DNA from: Oikopleura dioica
Taxonomy: Eukaryota; Chordata; Appendicularia; Copelata; Oikopleuridae
Direction of reading: 5' to 3'
NCBI GenBank assembly: GCA_907165135.1
Contig: OU015568.1
Location: forward strand, 504,501-568,500
Length of the DNA: 64,000 bases
In this document: one piece after another, positions 20,001 to 30,406 of the stretch
Layout of the letters: every line of letters begins with the position of its first letter
Numbering within the stretch: the stretch's first letter is position 1
Made by a program: the position numbers and the translations under genes
The notes under the pieces: generated by a model
Database searches by the model: none
The model's input: only the letters and a program-made list of their open reading frames with translations
Told to the model about the DNA's origin: nothing

Positions 20001-22483
20001 AAAATTATATACCCGGAATAGAGCGCTCCCTCTGCATCACATTGCAAGAGACAGTGGGTGCAGAGAAGCCGCATCTCAGGTTTGATGAGATCCCAAAAGA
20101 CGGAAAATGCATGCTCATAATCCAAAGAATTCTTGGTGAGCATATAGATACCGCCAATATGCAAAAGCTTCTCGCCATGAATATCATCAACGCATGACAT
20201 CAGGATCGTGACGCATTGATAGAAGCTTCCGGCTACGAAGAAAGTACCATCTAACATGATACGATGGAACGTTCTCTTCGGCAATCGCTCGATAAGGGCC
20301 CAATCCAAAACTAAAAACAAAATTCGCTCCGCTCATATTATATTCGATAGCAAAACTTACGGATAAGGCATCTATTGTCCTGGTGAGCGGCAAACCGCTT
20401 ACCGGAAAGATTCATTCCAGCCTGATAAGGCAAGTTACAAAGCCGGCGAGAGAGAAGGGGGCATCGTTCATCCTGTTCGTCATCGGCATCTTCCAACATC
20501 TTTTTGAAGCGGAATTTTTTTTGGGCGAGCTGGGTAGCATAGAATGCCTTCGCTCTCTGACGTTTGTATCCTGGATATTCGCGCTGAACTTTTTCAAACA
20601 ACGTTTTCACGACGACAGACGTAGTGTTAGCTCCATTACGTTGAACTTCAGCCTAAACGACAATTAACAACTACAAACAATATAAAAAATTACATCGATC
20701 AGGGTACGATAGGTAAGCTCAGCAGCCTCTTGCGGTGAAAGACCTCCACATGTGTGTAATGAACTCTTACGACTAGAAGCACCAAAATCCGGTGACACGG
20801 ACGATGGATGAAAAAAGACATGGCGAAAAAAGTCCGAGCTAAACACTGGATTCACATCGTAAGATCCAGGACTCGTTTCAACCAAGAGACCCGGAAGCCC
20901 GTAGAAAGTCTCACGGCCGGCATTACAATTTTTACATCTGAAGTAAAACACGGAAAGCCGACCACAGCGCCTTAAAGAAAAAAAAATAATTAAAGAATAT
21001 AAAAACACATTTACGTTAAGTAGCAATTTCCCTTTCTCATATCGAAAAGCACCAACTGTTGACCCGGATTGTTTCCATTTGGTACGTTTTGAACGGCGAC
21101 GGATCCGGCAGGAGTAGATGAATCGTCAGGAGCGCCAGAAGAGGTTGAATCAGATGAAACATCGTTTTGGCTAAGAGATGACCCAGATGGTGTCACGCCA
21201 TAGCATAGAATTGCCGAAGGATTTCCTGCCGAAGTCACGTACGAATGGCGAACAGAGCGTGTGTCGGAGGGAGCAATCACAACAGAATTGGTAACATGAG
21301 AAAATTCATCACGAACATGCTCAATGTGGGCGGCAGGATCATCAAATGCATCAGCGTTGAAGGAACAGGGAATATGATCAGGATTATCGCGGAAAAAAGT
21401 CAAGCCACGATGATCACCATGATCGACAGGAGTGACACCATCTTCAGTGGGATTTGCCGGGTCAGCCGCACCGCCGATGATGGACGCAACAGCAGGATTC
21501 TGCAATGCACCTTGCCGGTATTGGGCATACCGTTCCTCGAGGGAAGCCTGCAGTCGGTCAAGACCGCGAGTAAAATTTTCCCCGCGAGGCGCCTCGAAAA
21601 ATCGCTGAAGATCAGCGTCAGAGATGTCGGGATATTGGTGCGACGGAAGTGAACTCGTGGTGGAAGGTTGATTATCGGGCGCGGCGGGGGGTAAGTGGTG
21701 ATGCGCTTTACGACCCCTGTGAGCATAGACCTCGGGATCAGGCTGAATAATAGCGGGAACGGAGCTCATCTTCTTCCGACGTCGATAACCGGGTTGACGA
21801 GAAGGCGCCGTCGTTGAACGAGAGGGTCGGTCATCATCATCAGAATCAAAGGTAACGCGAATTTGTCGATTGCGAGGATTTGCACGAGAAACACAGGCTT
21901 GGGGGCGACGGGAATCATTTTCACGCAATACACGATCAACAAGGACATCGGCTCTGTTGAGTTGGTTATCAATGGGGCGCGAAGAGTTGCATTTAGTATT
22001 GCGGTTCGGCCGATTCGTTCGACAAGAAGACTAAATATAAAATGAAAGAAATAAAAAATAATAATACCGTAAGAGACGTTGGTCGACGAGGGGGGGAAGG
22101 TGAAGCTGAGGAATCGGATAGACGAAATGATCCCCTGGATTTCGACAAGTTCTTAGTATTTGACGCAGGACCCGCCATTGACTTAGACTTCGCGATCGAG
22201 GCCTGTCGACCCCTGAGGGAAGATGTCAGAGAAGATTGAGGTTGATTATCAGGAGGCTGAGCAGACGACATAGAAGTGCAATTATCCGTAGGATCAGAAT
22301 TATTGCCTTTTAATCGGCGAGCCTCAGGGTGGATCGATTGATCATCAATCTAATTAAATTAAAAATGGATATGAACACTTATTAAACCTCGGCTTGAGCT
22401 TGAAGATCAGCAAAGCGCTCATCATCACTGGAGAAACAATTGGCAGCAGCAGATGGATTTTTTGCGGACGACCCATGACTCAT
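17030..22483 (-). CDS. Mutator-like (MULE) transposase with N-terminal zinc module
   Basis: One long gene with many 35-55-base introns. From the ATG at 22483 comes a disordered, Ser/Pro-rich and Arg-rich region, then at 20.7-21.2 kb a zinc module (LVLFDMRKGNCYL, FYFRCKNCNAGRETFYGL, later LHTCGGLSPQEAAELTYR) with a C-x2-C...H-x-C pattern like WRKY/GCM1/FLYWCH fingers of MULE transposases. The catalytic core follows at 19.8-20.3 kb: RIMLDGTFFVAGSFYQCVTI (first Asp), KNSLDYEHAFSVFWDLI, LLQCDAEGALYSG (second Asp), then FLCSIHCERNLFRNLKNMFG. HTNPAESIHSALN at 19.6 kb offers the expected Glu region. After it come a long acidic/Ser-rich tail and a Lys/Ser-rich basic tail ending PLRRSARNKK-stop at 17030. 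The core motifs are intact. Confidence 0.7.
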
Positions 22484-22593
22484 TTATCCCTCTAAATGTA
22501 AATGGAAATCAAGGAGGAGAGTACATGTAAAAAACAACATGGATGTAGGAACAAAAGGAGGATTGGTACTGGTAAGAAGAGGGAAAATAGAAA

Positions 22594-23293
22594 TTATATA
22601 AGACGGCGGGACAAGGCGCCAGAACCGTGGCGAAGGAGAGCAGCATATGAGAGGCTGTCACGCAGAGGAGCAAAATCGGTAAAAGTTTCACGAACCCTCG
22701 TAATCATTTCGTCGATATAGCGCTCAATTTGAAAGGTGGTCGGACGGATGGCTTTGTAATCGCGCTAAATATTAACACAGAGCGTTAATAAAAGAACCTA
22801 CCAATAAATGGCGAAAAAAATAATCAGCGGCATAGGCAGAGTTTAAGCCAGCACAAGTATGAACAACTTGACGATGAAGAGTGGGATGGTGCTCGGAAGG
22901 AAATGATGTTCGAGCAAAGAACTCACGAACACATGACGGACGTAAACGAATAGACGATCCAGGAGTATATGGGTGGACGAGGATGTCAGTAGATCCAACG
23001 AAAAACTCACTAGCATGACAGCAGGGCTCACGGCAAACAAAACGAAACACACATTGACCAGGATCATCGCTAAATTGGACAAAATTGATTTGTTATCGAG
23101 GAGAATTACCTATGGCGGAAGAGTGTAGCGCTAAATCGATAAAGAAAAACCGATCGGGAGAAAAATCAGAAGACGCATCTTCAGGAACATATGATAATAA
23201 AACGGCAGGAAGTCCAGAGCCAACCACATGCGGGAAGACAATTTCTTTCCTCGCACAAGATGGAATAAAAATTGGGTCAATCACATTAGCCAT
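22594..23293 (-). CDS. Stand-alone zinc-module protein, paralog of the transposase N-terminus (copy 2)
   Basis: Starts MANVIDPIFIPSCARKEIVF at 23293, continues PAVLLSYVPEDASSDF and FFFIDLALHSSAI, then after a 40-base intron CVFRFVCREPCCHASEFFVG, GSSIRLRPSCVREFFARTSF, VVHTCAGLNSAYAADYFFRH and, after another intron, FQIERYIDEMITRVRETFTD ending SRRLI-stop at 22594. The same order (SAILCYGV, LVLFDMRK, FYFRCKNC, LHTCGGL, VVVKTLFEKVQREYPGYK) occurs in the transposase at 20.5-21.3 kb, so this is a domain duplicate lacking the catalytic core. Such a protein could bind the same DNA sites and compete with or regulate the transposase; that role is inference. Confidence 0.6.
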
Positions 23294-23586
23294 CGAATCT
23301 AAAAAAGTGAAACACAAAATTTAATTTTTAATGAAAGTGACTATAAATCGGTGCTACGAATTTGCCTGGCAGGAAAAATAGTCAAAATAATTTAGATCAT
23401 GTGAAACAGTAGCGCTACGAGATAAAAAATAGGATTAATCAGAAGGGGGCGAAATTATTATATGAAAACAAGGAAGAGTACGAAAGGATAAGCTTAATTG
23501 AGAAATAAAAAAAAAAGGAAATAAAAAAATTAACCATATTAACATACAAAAACAAGGGACAAAAAGACGAGAAACAACGGTAAATG

Positions 23587-24287
23587 TCAACGAAGTCTCG
23601 AAAGAACTAAATCAATGTAATGATCATTGTGACGTACAGGAGCGTAAGACGGATATTCGACGCGAACCTGCTCAATAGTCGTGTGAATATACTCCCGAAT
23701 AAGATGGATTCGCCGGCGAGAGAAAGGAGCGGACTAAAAAAACTAAAAAATATATATAAAAAAGAAAGTACCCGAAGTTTATGCTGGAGCGATAATTCGC
23801 CAGCGAAATTCTCTCCAAGGGGCCAACAAGAATGTGAAGACTGGTGATATTGGTGGGCATCATTAGGATTAAAGAGCGACACGAGTGAAAAGAAATCGCT
23901 CGAAGCCGATTCTTCAAGAAACATCCGGTCATCATTAGAACCAGACAACATAGATGAGGGGCCAGAGAAAAACTCCTCGCCAGTGCAGTGCCTACGGGCG
24001 CATGTGAATCGAAAGACAGCGCGACCATCCCTAATAAATATATTATGAAAAATAGTAAAATAAATTTACCTAATAGAAGAGGAGCGCAGTCTAAGCGGAA
24101 AAAGAAGATCGGACGATTCATTCGTATGGATAGGATCCGACGTAAACGAAGGAACGGCGTAAGACATGACGACTCCAGGACGCCGAAAATGGGGGAAACC
24201 CGTCCGAACATAACGATCAGCAGAAAACGGGATGAAGTGGACTGGCGGAGTTAATTCTTCACTAGAAATAACGGAATCAGACGACAT
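23587..24287 (-). CDS. Stand-alone zinc-module protein, paralog of the transposase N-terminus (copy 3)
   Basis: ATG at 24287: MSSDSVISSEELTPPVHFIP, TGFPHFRRPGVVMSYAVPSF, SDLLFPLRLRSSSI, then after a 36-base intron AVFRFTCARRHCTGEEFFSG, DFFSLVSLFNPNDAH, SHSCWPLGENFAGELS, then RRRIHLIREYIHTTIEQVRV EYPSYAPV and LVLSRLR-stop at 23587. It aligns end to end with the gene at 22594-23293 and with the zinc part of the transposase. The C-x4-C...H-x-C ligand pattern is kept. It is the first gene of the minus-strand array and is transcribed divergently from the E2-like gene at 24869. Confidence 0.6.
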
Positions 24288-24868
24288 CTAAAAGCAAAAA
24301 TTGGGACTCGAATTTAGCTGAAAACAAATTTAATTTAAACAGAAAAATTTCAAGGGAAGAATAATAAGGGGATATAGTTAAAACAAAATACACATTGGAT
24401 CATAATTATCAATTGTAAGGGAGTACTGTCGACAAGTTAATGGAAGATTCAAAATAATAAATGAATAGGTAATGCGATTAGAAATATATTTTCTAGACTT
24501 GGGATCGACGCAGGGAGAAAGCGATAGAGCGTGGATAATGATAAATTATGAAATAGTATCTCGAAGTAAAGAATTCTCTTGAAAGTAATTGTAAAAAATC
24601 AAAATGACAAATGAGTCCAGGGAAAGCCAGGTACAAATCAGGTGGTACTCGGGCCAATTAGAAATTAAAGATCGGAAGATAGATAAGGCTGACGCTCGGA
24701 CAAATTTTGTTGAGCGGCAAGTCGCGGGCACCGCCCGCTCAGACACAAGTCGGAGAGACAACCACGCTCAGCCGATCAGCAAAAGCGACGAAACACTCCA
24801 AAGTCTTATCAGGAAATGAGATTATATACAAACAAAGAAAAAAAAATAGTTACACCGGTAATAGCAAT
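24288..24868. promoter_or_regulatory. Divergent intergenic region between the two gene arrays
   Basis: About 580 AT-rich bases separate the minus-strand array (starting at 24287) from the plus-strand genes (starting at 24869). It must hold the promoters of both directions. No clear TATA box, repeat or terminal inverted repeat was seen by eye. Confidence 0.4.
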
Positions 24869-25530
24869 ATGACCACCGCAAATCTCGAAAAGCCTCTCGA
24901 AATGAACTTGAACTACCAAAACAACAGATTGGAAGCAGAACGTCGAGACTTGGAAAGTCACGGCAACATGGTAGCTGCAATGGTAATTATGAATATATTG
25001 GCAAAAATACAGATATATTAAGTTCACAATACTGATAGACAGAAATGACCCGTACAAATGGAACATCCGGTTCCTTGGACCACTGGGCACACCATACCAG
25101 GTAAGAAAAAGACGAACTACTAAAATATGAAAAGGGAGGAATCTTCATTCTGCAAATACAAATGACGGAAGATTATCCACAAGGAGATTTCACTGCAAAA
25201 TTTCTCACGCCGATTTACCATCCATTGGTCAGTCCAGAAACAGGAGAACTACTCATTCCTGATGTTCCAAATAGGGTACTAAGTACGCCTGGATCGACAA
25301 GAAAATGGACCTGGACAAGGCCACTCGGGACAATCAGTGAGCTATGCATGGATTTCGCAGCTACAATGTATGATCTAAAGCCATACATTCCGCGTGAACC
25401 AACAAATCCGCCAGGTAAAGCGAAGCCGATAACTATATAACCGTGAGAAGCATTAGAATACAAGAACAATACAGAAGAATTCAATCGAAAGGCGAAAACA
25501 TGGACGATGCGACATGCAATGAGCCAGTAA
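24869..25530 (+). CDS. E2 ubiquitin-conjugating-like protein lacking the catalytic cysteine (UEV-like)
   Basis: Four exons with introns of 40, 34 and 42 bases (25101-25134 and 25415-25456 are clear GT-AG). Joined they give a full UBC fold: helix 1 NNRLEAERRDLESHGNMVAA, strands FTILIDRNDPYKWNIRFLGP, LGTPYQGGIFILQIQMTEDY P, then PIYHPLVSPETGELLIPDV, WTWTRPLGTISELCMDFAAT and the last helix EYKNNTEEFNRKAKTWTMRH AMSQ-stop at 25530. The YHP motif (HPN in active E2s) is followed by GELLIPD where active enzymes have G-x-I-C-L-D, so the catalytic Cys is absent. Such UEV proteins act as partners of an active E2, as MMS2 does with UBC13 in PCNA polyubiquitination. Here PCNA-like and RING genes lie nearby. 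Confidence 0.78.
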
Positions 25531-26146
25531 ACAGAATTCACTGATTAAAACAAAATAAAATCAATAAAAATGATGGAAGCTTCTGATAAAACACAAAAAA
25601 CCGCCATAAGGGCCAAAATGGAGTCATATATGAGTAAGGCTAATCACGAGGGAGAATAGAGTGGGTGCGTAGGCAATGCGAAACGCGAAAAGTGGCGCCC
25701 GAGGTACATTTTCGCCCGACCCGCAGAGCAAGTCTCTCAAAACAAGATACAGAGACACGCATAAAATTGAAAGAAAGAGATAGAAAAAAGAGTAAACAGT
25801 AAATAGAAAAGAAGTACCCAAAAGTTACCAAAAAACACAACAGAAGGATTTCATATTTCTAGCAGGTGAGATCATTACAACCGTGAAACTTTAGCCTAAA
25901 ATAGGGACGAACAAATATAACTAATGCCAACAATATGACATATCTCCTAGTTCCGGCGACAACAAAAATACGCAAAACCCCGAACAAAGTAGTAATGAAC
26001 AAGCTATCGTATAGAAGTAGATTATAGAATAACAAAGCAACGCCGTAAAACGACTAGTGTGCCCATCGACAAAAAACGGAGTAAAAATAAAAGAACGTTC
26101 ATAATTTTGAAGCTAAACAGTGGCAATAAAATAATTCAGAATCGAA
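25531..26146. other. Intergenic stretch
   Basis: AT-rich DNA after the E2-like gene. A 29-codon plus-strand ORF (from 25571) is too short to support. No RNA gene or repeat recognised. Confidence 0.3.
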
Positions 26147-27599
26147 ATGAAATCGACGACGATGGAAACTACCATGCTTGTGACCGCGATTGTTGGATTA
26201 CTCGCAACGATGGGAAGTCAGGCATTGGAAAAGGTAAGAGGCAAAAATAAATGAGTACCGAAAATGGACGCTAGCTCAAATACGAAATATAGAGTAGGTT
26301 AAACCCCAAACAATAATCTTTAAAGGCATATATTTTTCGTTAGCAAGTCAAAATAACTACCTTCTCTAGGATATATTACTTCAAGCTCAAGAGAGCTACA
26401 ATCAGAGTTCTAAATCTGGTGAGCAAATCAAGCTGAGCTAGCTAGGCTGACAGCTACAGCTTAACAAGCGTAGCAATATTCGGAAACAGTCAGCTCACAG
26501 CTTAGCTAGCTTCGTAGATTATATCGAGATTTTCAGAATTTAGAACACTGGCTACAATAGACTAGGAAAAAAGCTACTTTAATTCGTAAACATGAGGAAA
26601 AAATAAAGAACAAATACTAATACTTTACTCAGACTCCGAGGAATTGGGCAACGTACTCGACCAAACGTTACGAATCTCTGTGCCAAGCAGTGCTATCACC
26701 AGGTAAGAGAACAAACGATATAAAAAGAATAACGAAAATAAGAAAACCTCAACTTCACAGCAACACAGCGAGAGAGAATTCTCGAATTCGAAACGAGACT
26801 AAAAATGAAAATGGGATTCGAATGGACACGGAATGAAATAGCAAAAGTCATAGAGGCAGCGGTTTTGGATATGGAGACTCTAAGGAAGAATGAAATAGAA
26901 CAAGAAAAGGCAAGAAAACCAATATACAAAATAGAGAAATAAGGAACTTTAAGGCGAATGAATTAATTGACGTCTGCAAAGACAAAACCGCATACGAGCG
27001 AGTATTCAAGGAGAATTGCGCGAACCACGAATCAGAAAATGACATTTACAATTTTATCGCGGGAATAACACATGGAAACATCTTGCTAGGTAAGATAATG
27101 AAATATGAATACGCTTACAACAAAATAAGGAGCCGTAATAGGATACAAACACAAGAAAAGATTGTGGACGACCACGACGCTGATGAACGGAGCATTCCTG
27201 GTAGTAACGCTGGCCTTACTAGGAAAGATCCTTAGCGAAGAAGACAACGATGAGACAACAGTCGACTACTCAAAATACAAATACGAAATGACATTGGGAG
27301 AATCGGATATAGAATTATGCTGTGTCGCAGACACAAAAAGGTAAGGCAGAGCGAAACAAAGAATTATCAAAGAGCGGTGAGACGCAGCTACTAAAACAAC
27401 ATATTCAAAAGAGCACGCCAGATCGTAACGATATCCTAGGTACAAGGGGACAAAATTGTGCACGTTCATAATGACGACTGCCACGGCGCAGGCATTCATC
27501 GCACTACTTCGCAACAAACGTGAAAACAAAATAGACGAAAATGAAGAACGAAAATCAGCACAAAACAACGACGCACATCTAGAAGAGACCAACGTATAA
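26147..27599 (+). CDS. Four-pass membrane protein 1 (uncharacterised family)
   Basis: Begins MKSTTMETTMLVTAIVGLLA TMGSQ, a signal peptide or first membrane helix ending at 26233. After a roughly 400-base intron (with a foldback repeat) come SEELGNVLDQTLRISVPSSA, then a helical loop ILEFETRLKMKMGFEWTRNE IAKVIEAAVLDMETL, a Cys-containing exon (LIDVCKDKTAYERVFKENCA), a hydrophobic IYNFIAGITHGNILLG, a clear membrane helix LMNGAFLVVTLALLGKIL, an outer loop with IELCCVADTK, a last helix TFIMTTATAQAFIALL and a charged tail RNKRENKIDENEE... ending NV-stop at 27599. The order of helices and the Cys-containing second loop match the next gene, so the two are tandem paralogs. No known tetraspan family recognised. 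Confidence 0.55.
26395..26575. repeat. Foldback repeat in the first intron of membrane protein 1
   Basis: Inverted arms around GTTCTAAAT...ATTTAGAAC and repeated AGCTAGCT/AGCTGAGCTAGC palindromes give a hairpin-forming segment. Likely a MITE remnant. Confidence 0.4.
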
Positions 27600-27844
27600 A
27601 AGAGAACCGCCGGCATAAAACAACTCCAAGGAGGACATGGACATCTAATATAAAATTACCACCGGAAACGCGAAATTAGGATACAATTAATAGTTATATA
27701 AATCAAATTAAATTGTCATTAATATTTTTATTTACCGTAAATCAACTCAAAACACTGACAATCCTTTCATGATAACGATTATTGAAAACACAAACGATCA
27801 ATTTACCAAATATATTAAAACGTTTACTTGAAACCGCTAACAAT

Positions 27845-29033
27845 ATGCTATTCAGATATTCGAACATGAGTTGTCGAAGAGATGCGAAGTTAATGGTGAT
27901 TTCCCTCGCGCTACTGGGATTGTTCGTCTGCGGCATCAAGGAAGTAATGGATGAAGTAAATAGAAAAACCCAATTCACGAAGGAATTAATCTTGTTTAAG
28001 CATCCGCAGAAAACAGCGCCGTTTACTCGCGAAAGGGTTCGAGAAAAATGCAAAAGAGTCAAGGACGGAGGTAAATAAGAAAAAAGGAAAAAAAAAAACT
28101 AACAAAGCAAGATTTCGCAGAACATCTGAACGATCGAAAATTGAATGAGGAAGAACTTGAGAAGGAAATTGCCAGGTTACCAGAGAATGAAACGGAGACA
28201 ACACGAAAGGAGCTAGAAAGCATTTTGGAAGAGATGAAGAAATCAATCAGACAGGTAAAAGAAAGGATAAAAAAAATAACCAAATGATAGGACATCAAAT
28301 GGTGCGAATTTTGCCTACAGGAAGATGCAAACTTCCAAAGAATGTTCCAGCAGAAATGCCGCCCGTACGATCGCCTCGGCAGCTACACAACCATCGAAGC
28401 GATCCTCTCCGTCGCAATACTCCTAGGTAAGCCATGTAAAAAAAACCCCTATAATACTATGTAGCAATAACCCAAAAACGCGGAACAAATGTGGCCTCGA
28501 TAGTATTCTGGGGAGGCATCGCCGCCAGCTTAGCTGCCTTTATCAACACCATATCGAAAGCAGTCACTATAGAAGGTGAAATAAACAGAATTTACACGAT
28601 ATACAACAATTCACTTCCCAACGACGTCGAAATGTATGAAGGCATGCCCATTACCTGCGCCGAAGACATAGTTTTGTAAGGAAATAGTACAATAGCAGGA
28701 AATTAACGACATTGTAGGCTCGGCGCAATGACAATACTGATGATTGGAGTTTGCAACACTGCATGCATAGTCGCTTACACACTAGTCGGAATTGTAAGTA
28801 AGAGTGAAAAGAGAAATGCTAAATTCAATTAGATGGATATGAAAGAATGGAATCAACAACGAAAGAAGCTGAGACGAACAATGATGGATATAGAGCAATA
28901 CGAAATGAGAGAAGAAGGCGGAACAGAAGAGCCTACCAACGAGAACAATAACAGAGACGAATGCGAAACGATCGTGACCATGATGAATGCAAACGCCGGA
29001 AAAGAAAACATCGTCTTCGAAACGACAATATAA
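27845..29033 (+). CDS. Four-pass membrane protein 2 (paralog of protein 1)
   Basis: Frame-consistent splicing gives: ATG at 27845, MLFRYSNMSCRRDAKLMVIS LALLGLFVCGI (membrane helix 1), a charged helical loop with KCKRV, DFAEHLNDRKLNEEELEKEI and IKWCEFCLQ...QQKCRPYDR, helix 2 YTTIEAILSVAILL, helix 3 VASIVFWGGIAASLAAFINT, a loop with YNNSLPNDVEMYEGMPITCA, helix 4 AMTILMIGVCNTACIVAYTL VGI, and a charged cytoplasmic tail starting MKEWNQQRKKLRRTMMDIEQ, ending FETTI-stop at 29033. Cysteines in the loops could form disulfides. Arrangement and loop spacing mirror the gene at 26147-27599. In a virus-like element such proteins could be envelope or membrane components; in a host they could be any tetraspan receptor. 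Confidence 0.6.
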
Positions 29034-29080
29034 GGTACAAAAAAAGGAAATAATAATAAAACAAATTAGACCAACGCCAA

Positions 29081-29236
29081 GATGGAACAAACTGTACATA
29101 CGCCACAGAAAACCCACGCCACGGAAAATGAAGACCTCAAACGTACTGAAAAACTTGCCAACCATATTCACTGTATCATTGCCACAGGTTCAAACACCAT
29201 GTCTTCCAGTATAAACATGCAACGAAATAGACGATA
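29081..29236 (+). CDS. Small ORF, uncertain
   Basis: A 51-codon ORF downstream of membrane protein 2 (MEQTVHTPQKTHATENEDLK...QRNRR-stop). Polar, no motif. Same strand and spacing of about 50 bases from the previous stop. May be a small protein or chance. Confidence 0.2.
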
Positions 29237-29882
29237 AAAACGGGACATTCCCTTAATAACACTATTCCATTATTATGCAACGATCAATAGGATTGAGCCA
29301 CGTTCTGATTAAAATCAATACAAATTAAAATTAAGGAATGTCTTCGGATTCAAGTATTATATAGGATAAAAGATCAATCACACTAAGAAATGAGTGAGTA
29401 CTTGGGTTGACTATAAAAAAATGAATTATAATTATTCAATATCAGGGTTAAGACTCATATAATTATACAAATTAACGTTCAGATCAGTTCAGGGTTTTAT
29501 TCGGTTATCTCCAGAAAAGGAACTTAAAAGAACATTAAACTATTAAATCATCGACTATTTATTCAGCACGGCGCAGGAGTGTATTCGAAAAAGTAGATAT
29601 TTAGACACAGGCGACCAAGACTCGTAGAAAATTGTCCTAAAGATACGATAAGATAAAATCATTGGAACTACCAAGATCCATTGCCACCCATCTTCATAAA
29701 CTTCTAGACAAGACAGTCCCAACTTCTGCTACAAACATGATTGATAGCATATGCTTGTCTTAAGTTCGGATGTCATCACCTTTGCAGCAATTATTGATCG
29801 TATAAAGTCCTAGAAAAGGAAAGAACGTATCCGATTGACTCGGTGCAAACGCATTCGGCTCGGTAGCATAGCTCGCACATAG
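29237..29882. other. Gene-poor AT-rich stretch
   Basis: No coding signal beyond short chance ORFs, and no repeat with recognisable termini. Confidence 0.4.
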
Positions 29883-30406
29883 CTAGTCCCATTGTCCTTC
29901 GCCAGATTCTGAGGATCAGTAAATAAGATGAGAAAAATAATACCTTGCATTCCATAGCAGTAGAAATAAGCGTAAAATCCGATCGGGCTTATTTCCAGGA
30001 CATGCGCCGAATTATCAATGACAAGCTTTCGATTGGTCATGCAGTTGGCGTTCCTGAATAGAATTTTTAGTGAGAAAGCAGACCCGACCCAAATTCACAA
30101 ACAAAATAGAGCCGAATCGTCGCCTACGACTCCATGTCGGCCAAAGTTGCCGAGAATATTTTAGCAATAAACTTAAGTAGCAATCCAAAATACTAACTTA
30201 AAAACTCAATAATAGCAAAAACGGACTCAATGGAGGCATCAAAAGATATGTCCGTACCCTCGGTTGTCTCCGATCGTGTATCAGGGTTGTGGTTGAACGC
30301 CCTCATCATCGTCCGAAAGAGCACGAGCAATGCAAGAATCGAACTCACGCCGACCAGAAACGCCCTATCAAGAGGCACACCACTAAGCCAACCGGACACG
30401 AAGGAG
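29883..30406 (-). CDS. Small single-pass membrane protein, 5' end unresolved
   Basis: Exons on the minus strand: SSFVSGWLSGVPLDRAFLVG VSSILALLVLFRTMM (one membrane helix) followed by a polar loop and SIESVFAIIEFL; then an intron of about 130 bases; then CMTNRKLVIDNSAHVLEISP IGFYAYFYCYGMQ; a GT-AG intron of 37 bases; and ESGEGQWD-stop at 29883. The frame across the longer intron is not certain. No known family. It converges on membrane protein 2 and may mark the right end of the unusual gene island. Confidence 0.35.

Noticed and set aside
21245-21726. ORFs overlapping the disordered N-terminal part of the transposase
   Set aside because: They break the splice-consistent frame that runs through the transposase gene.
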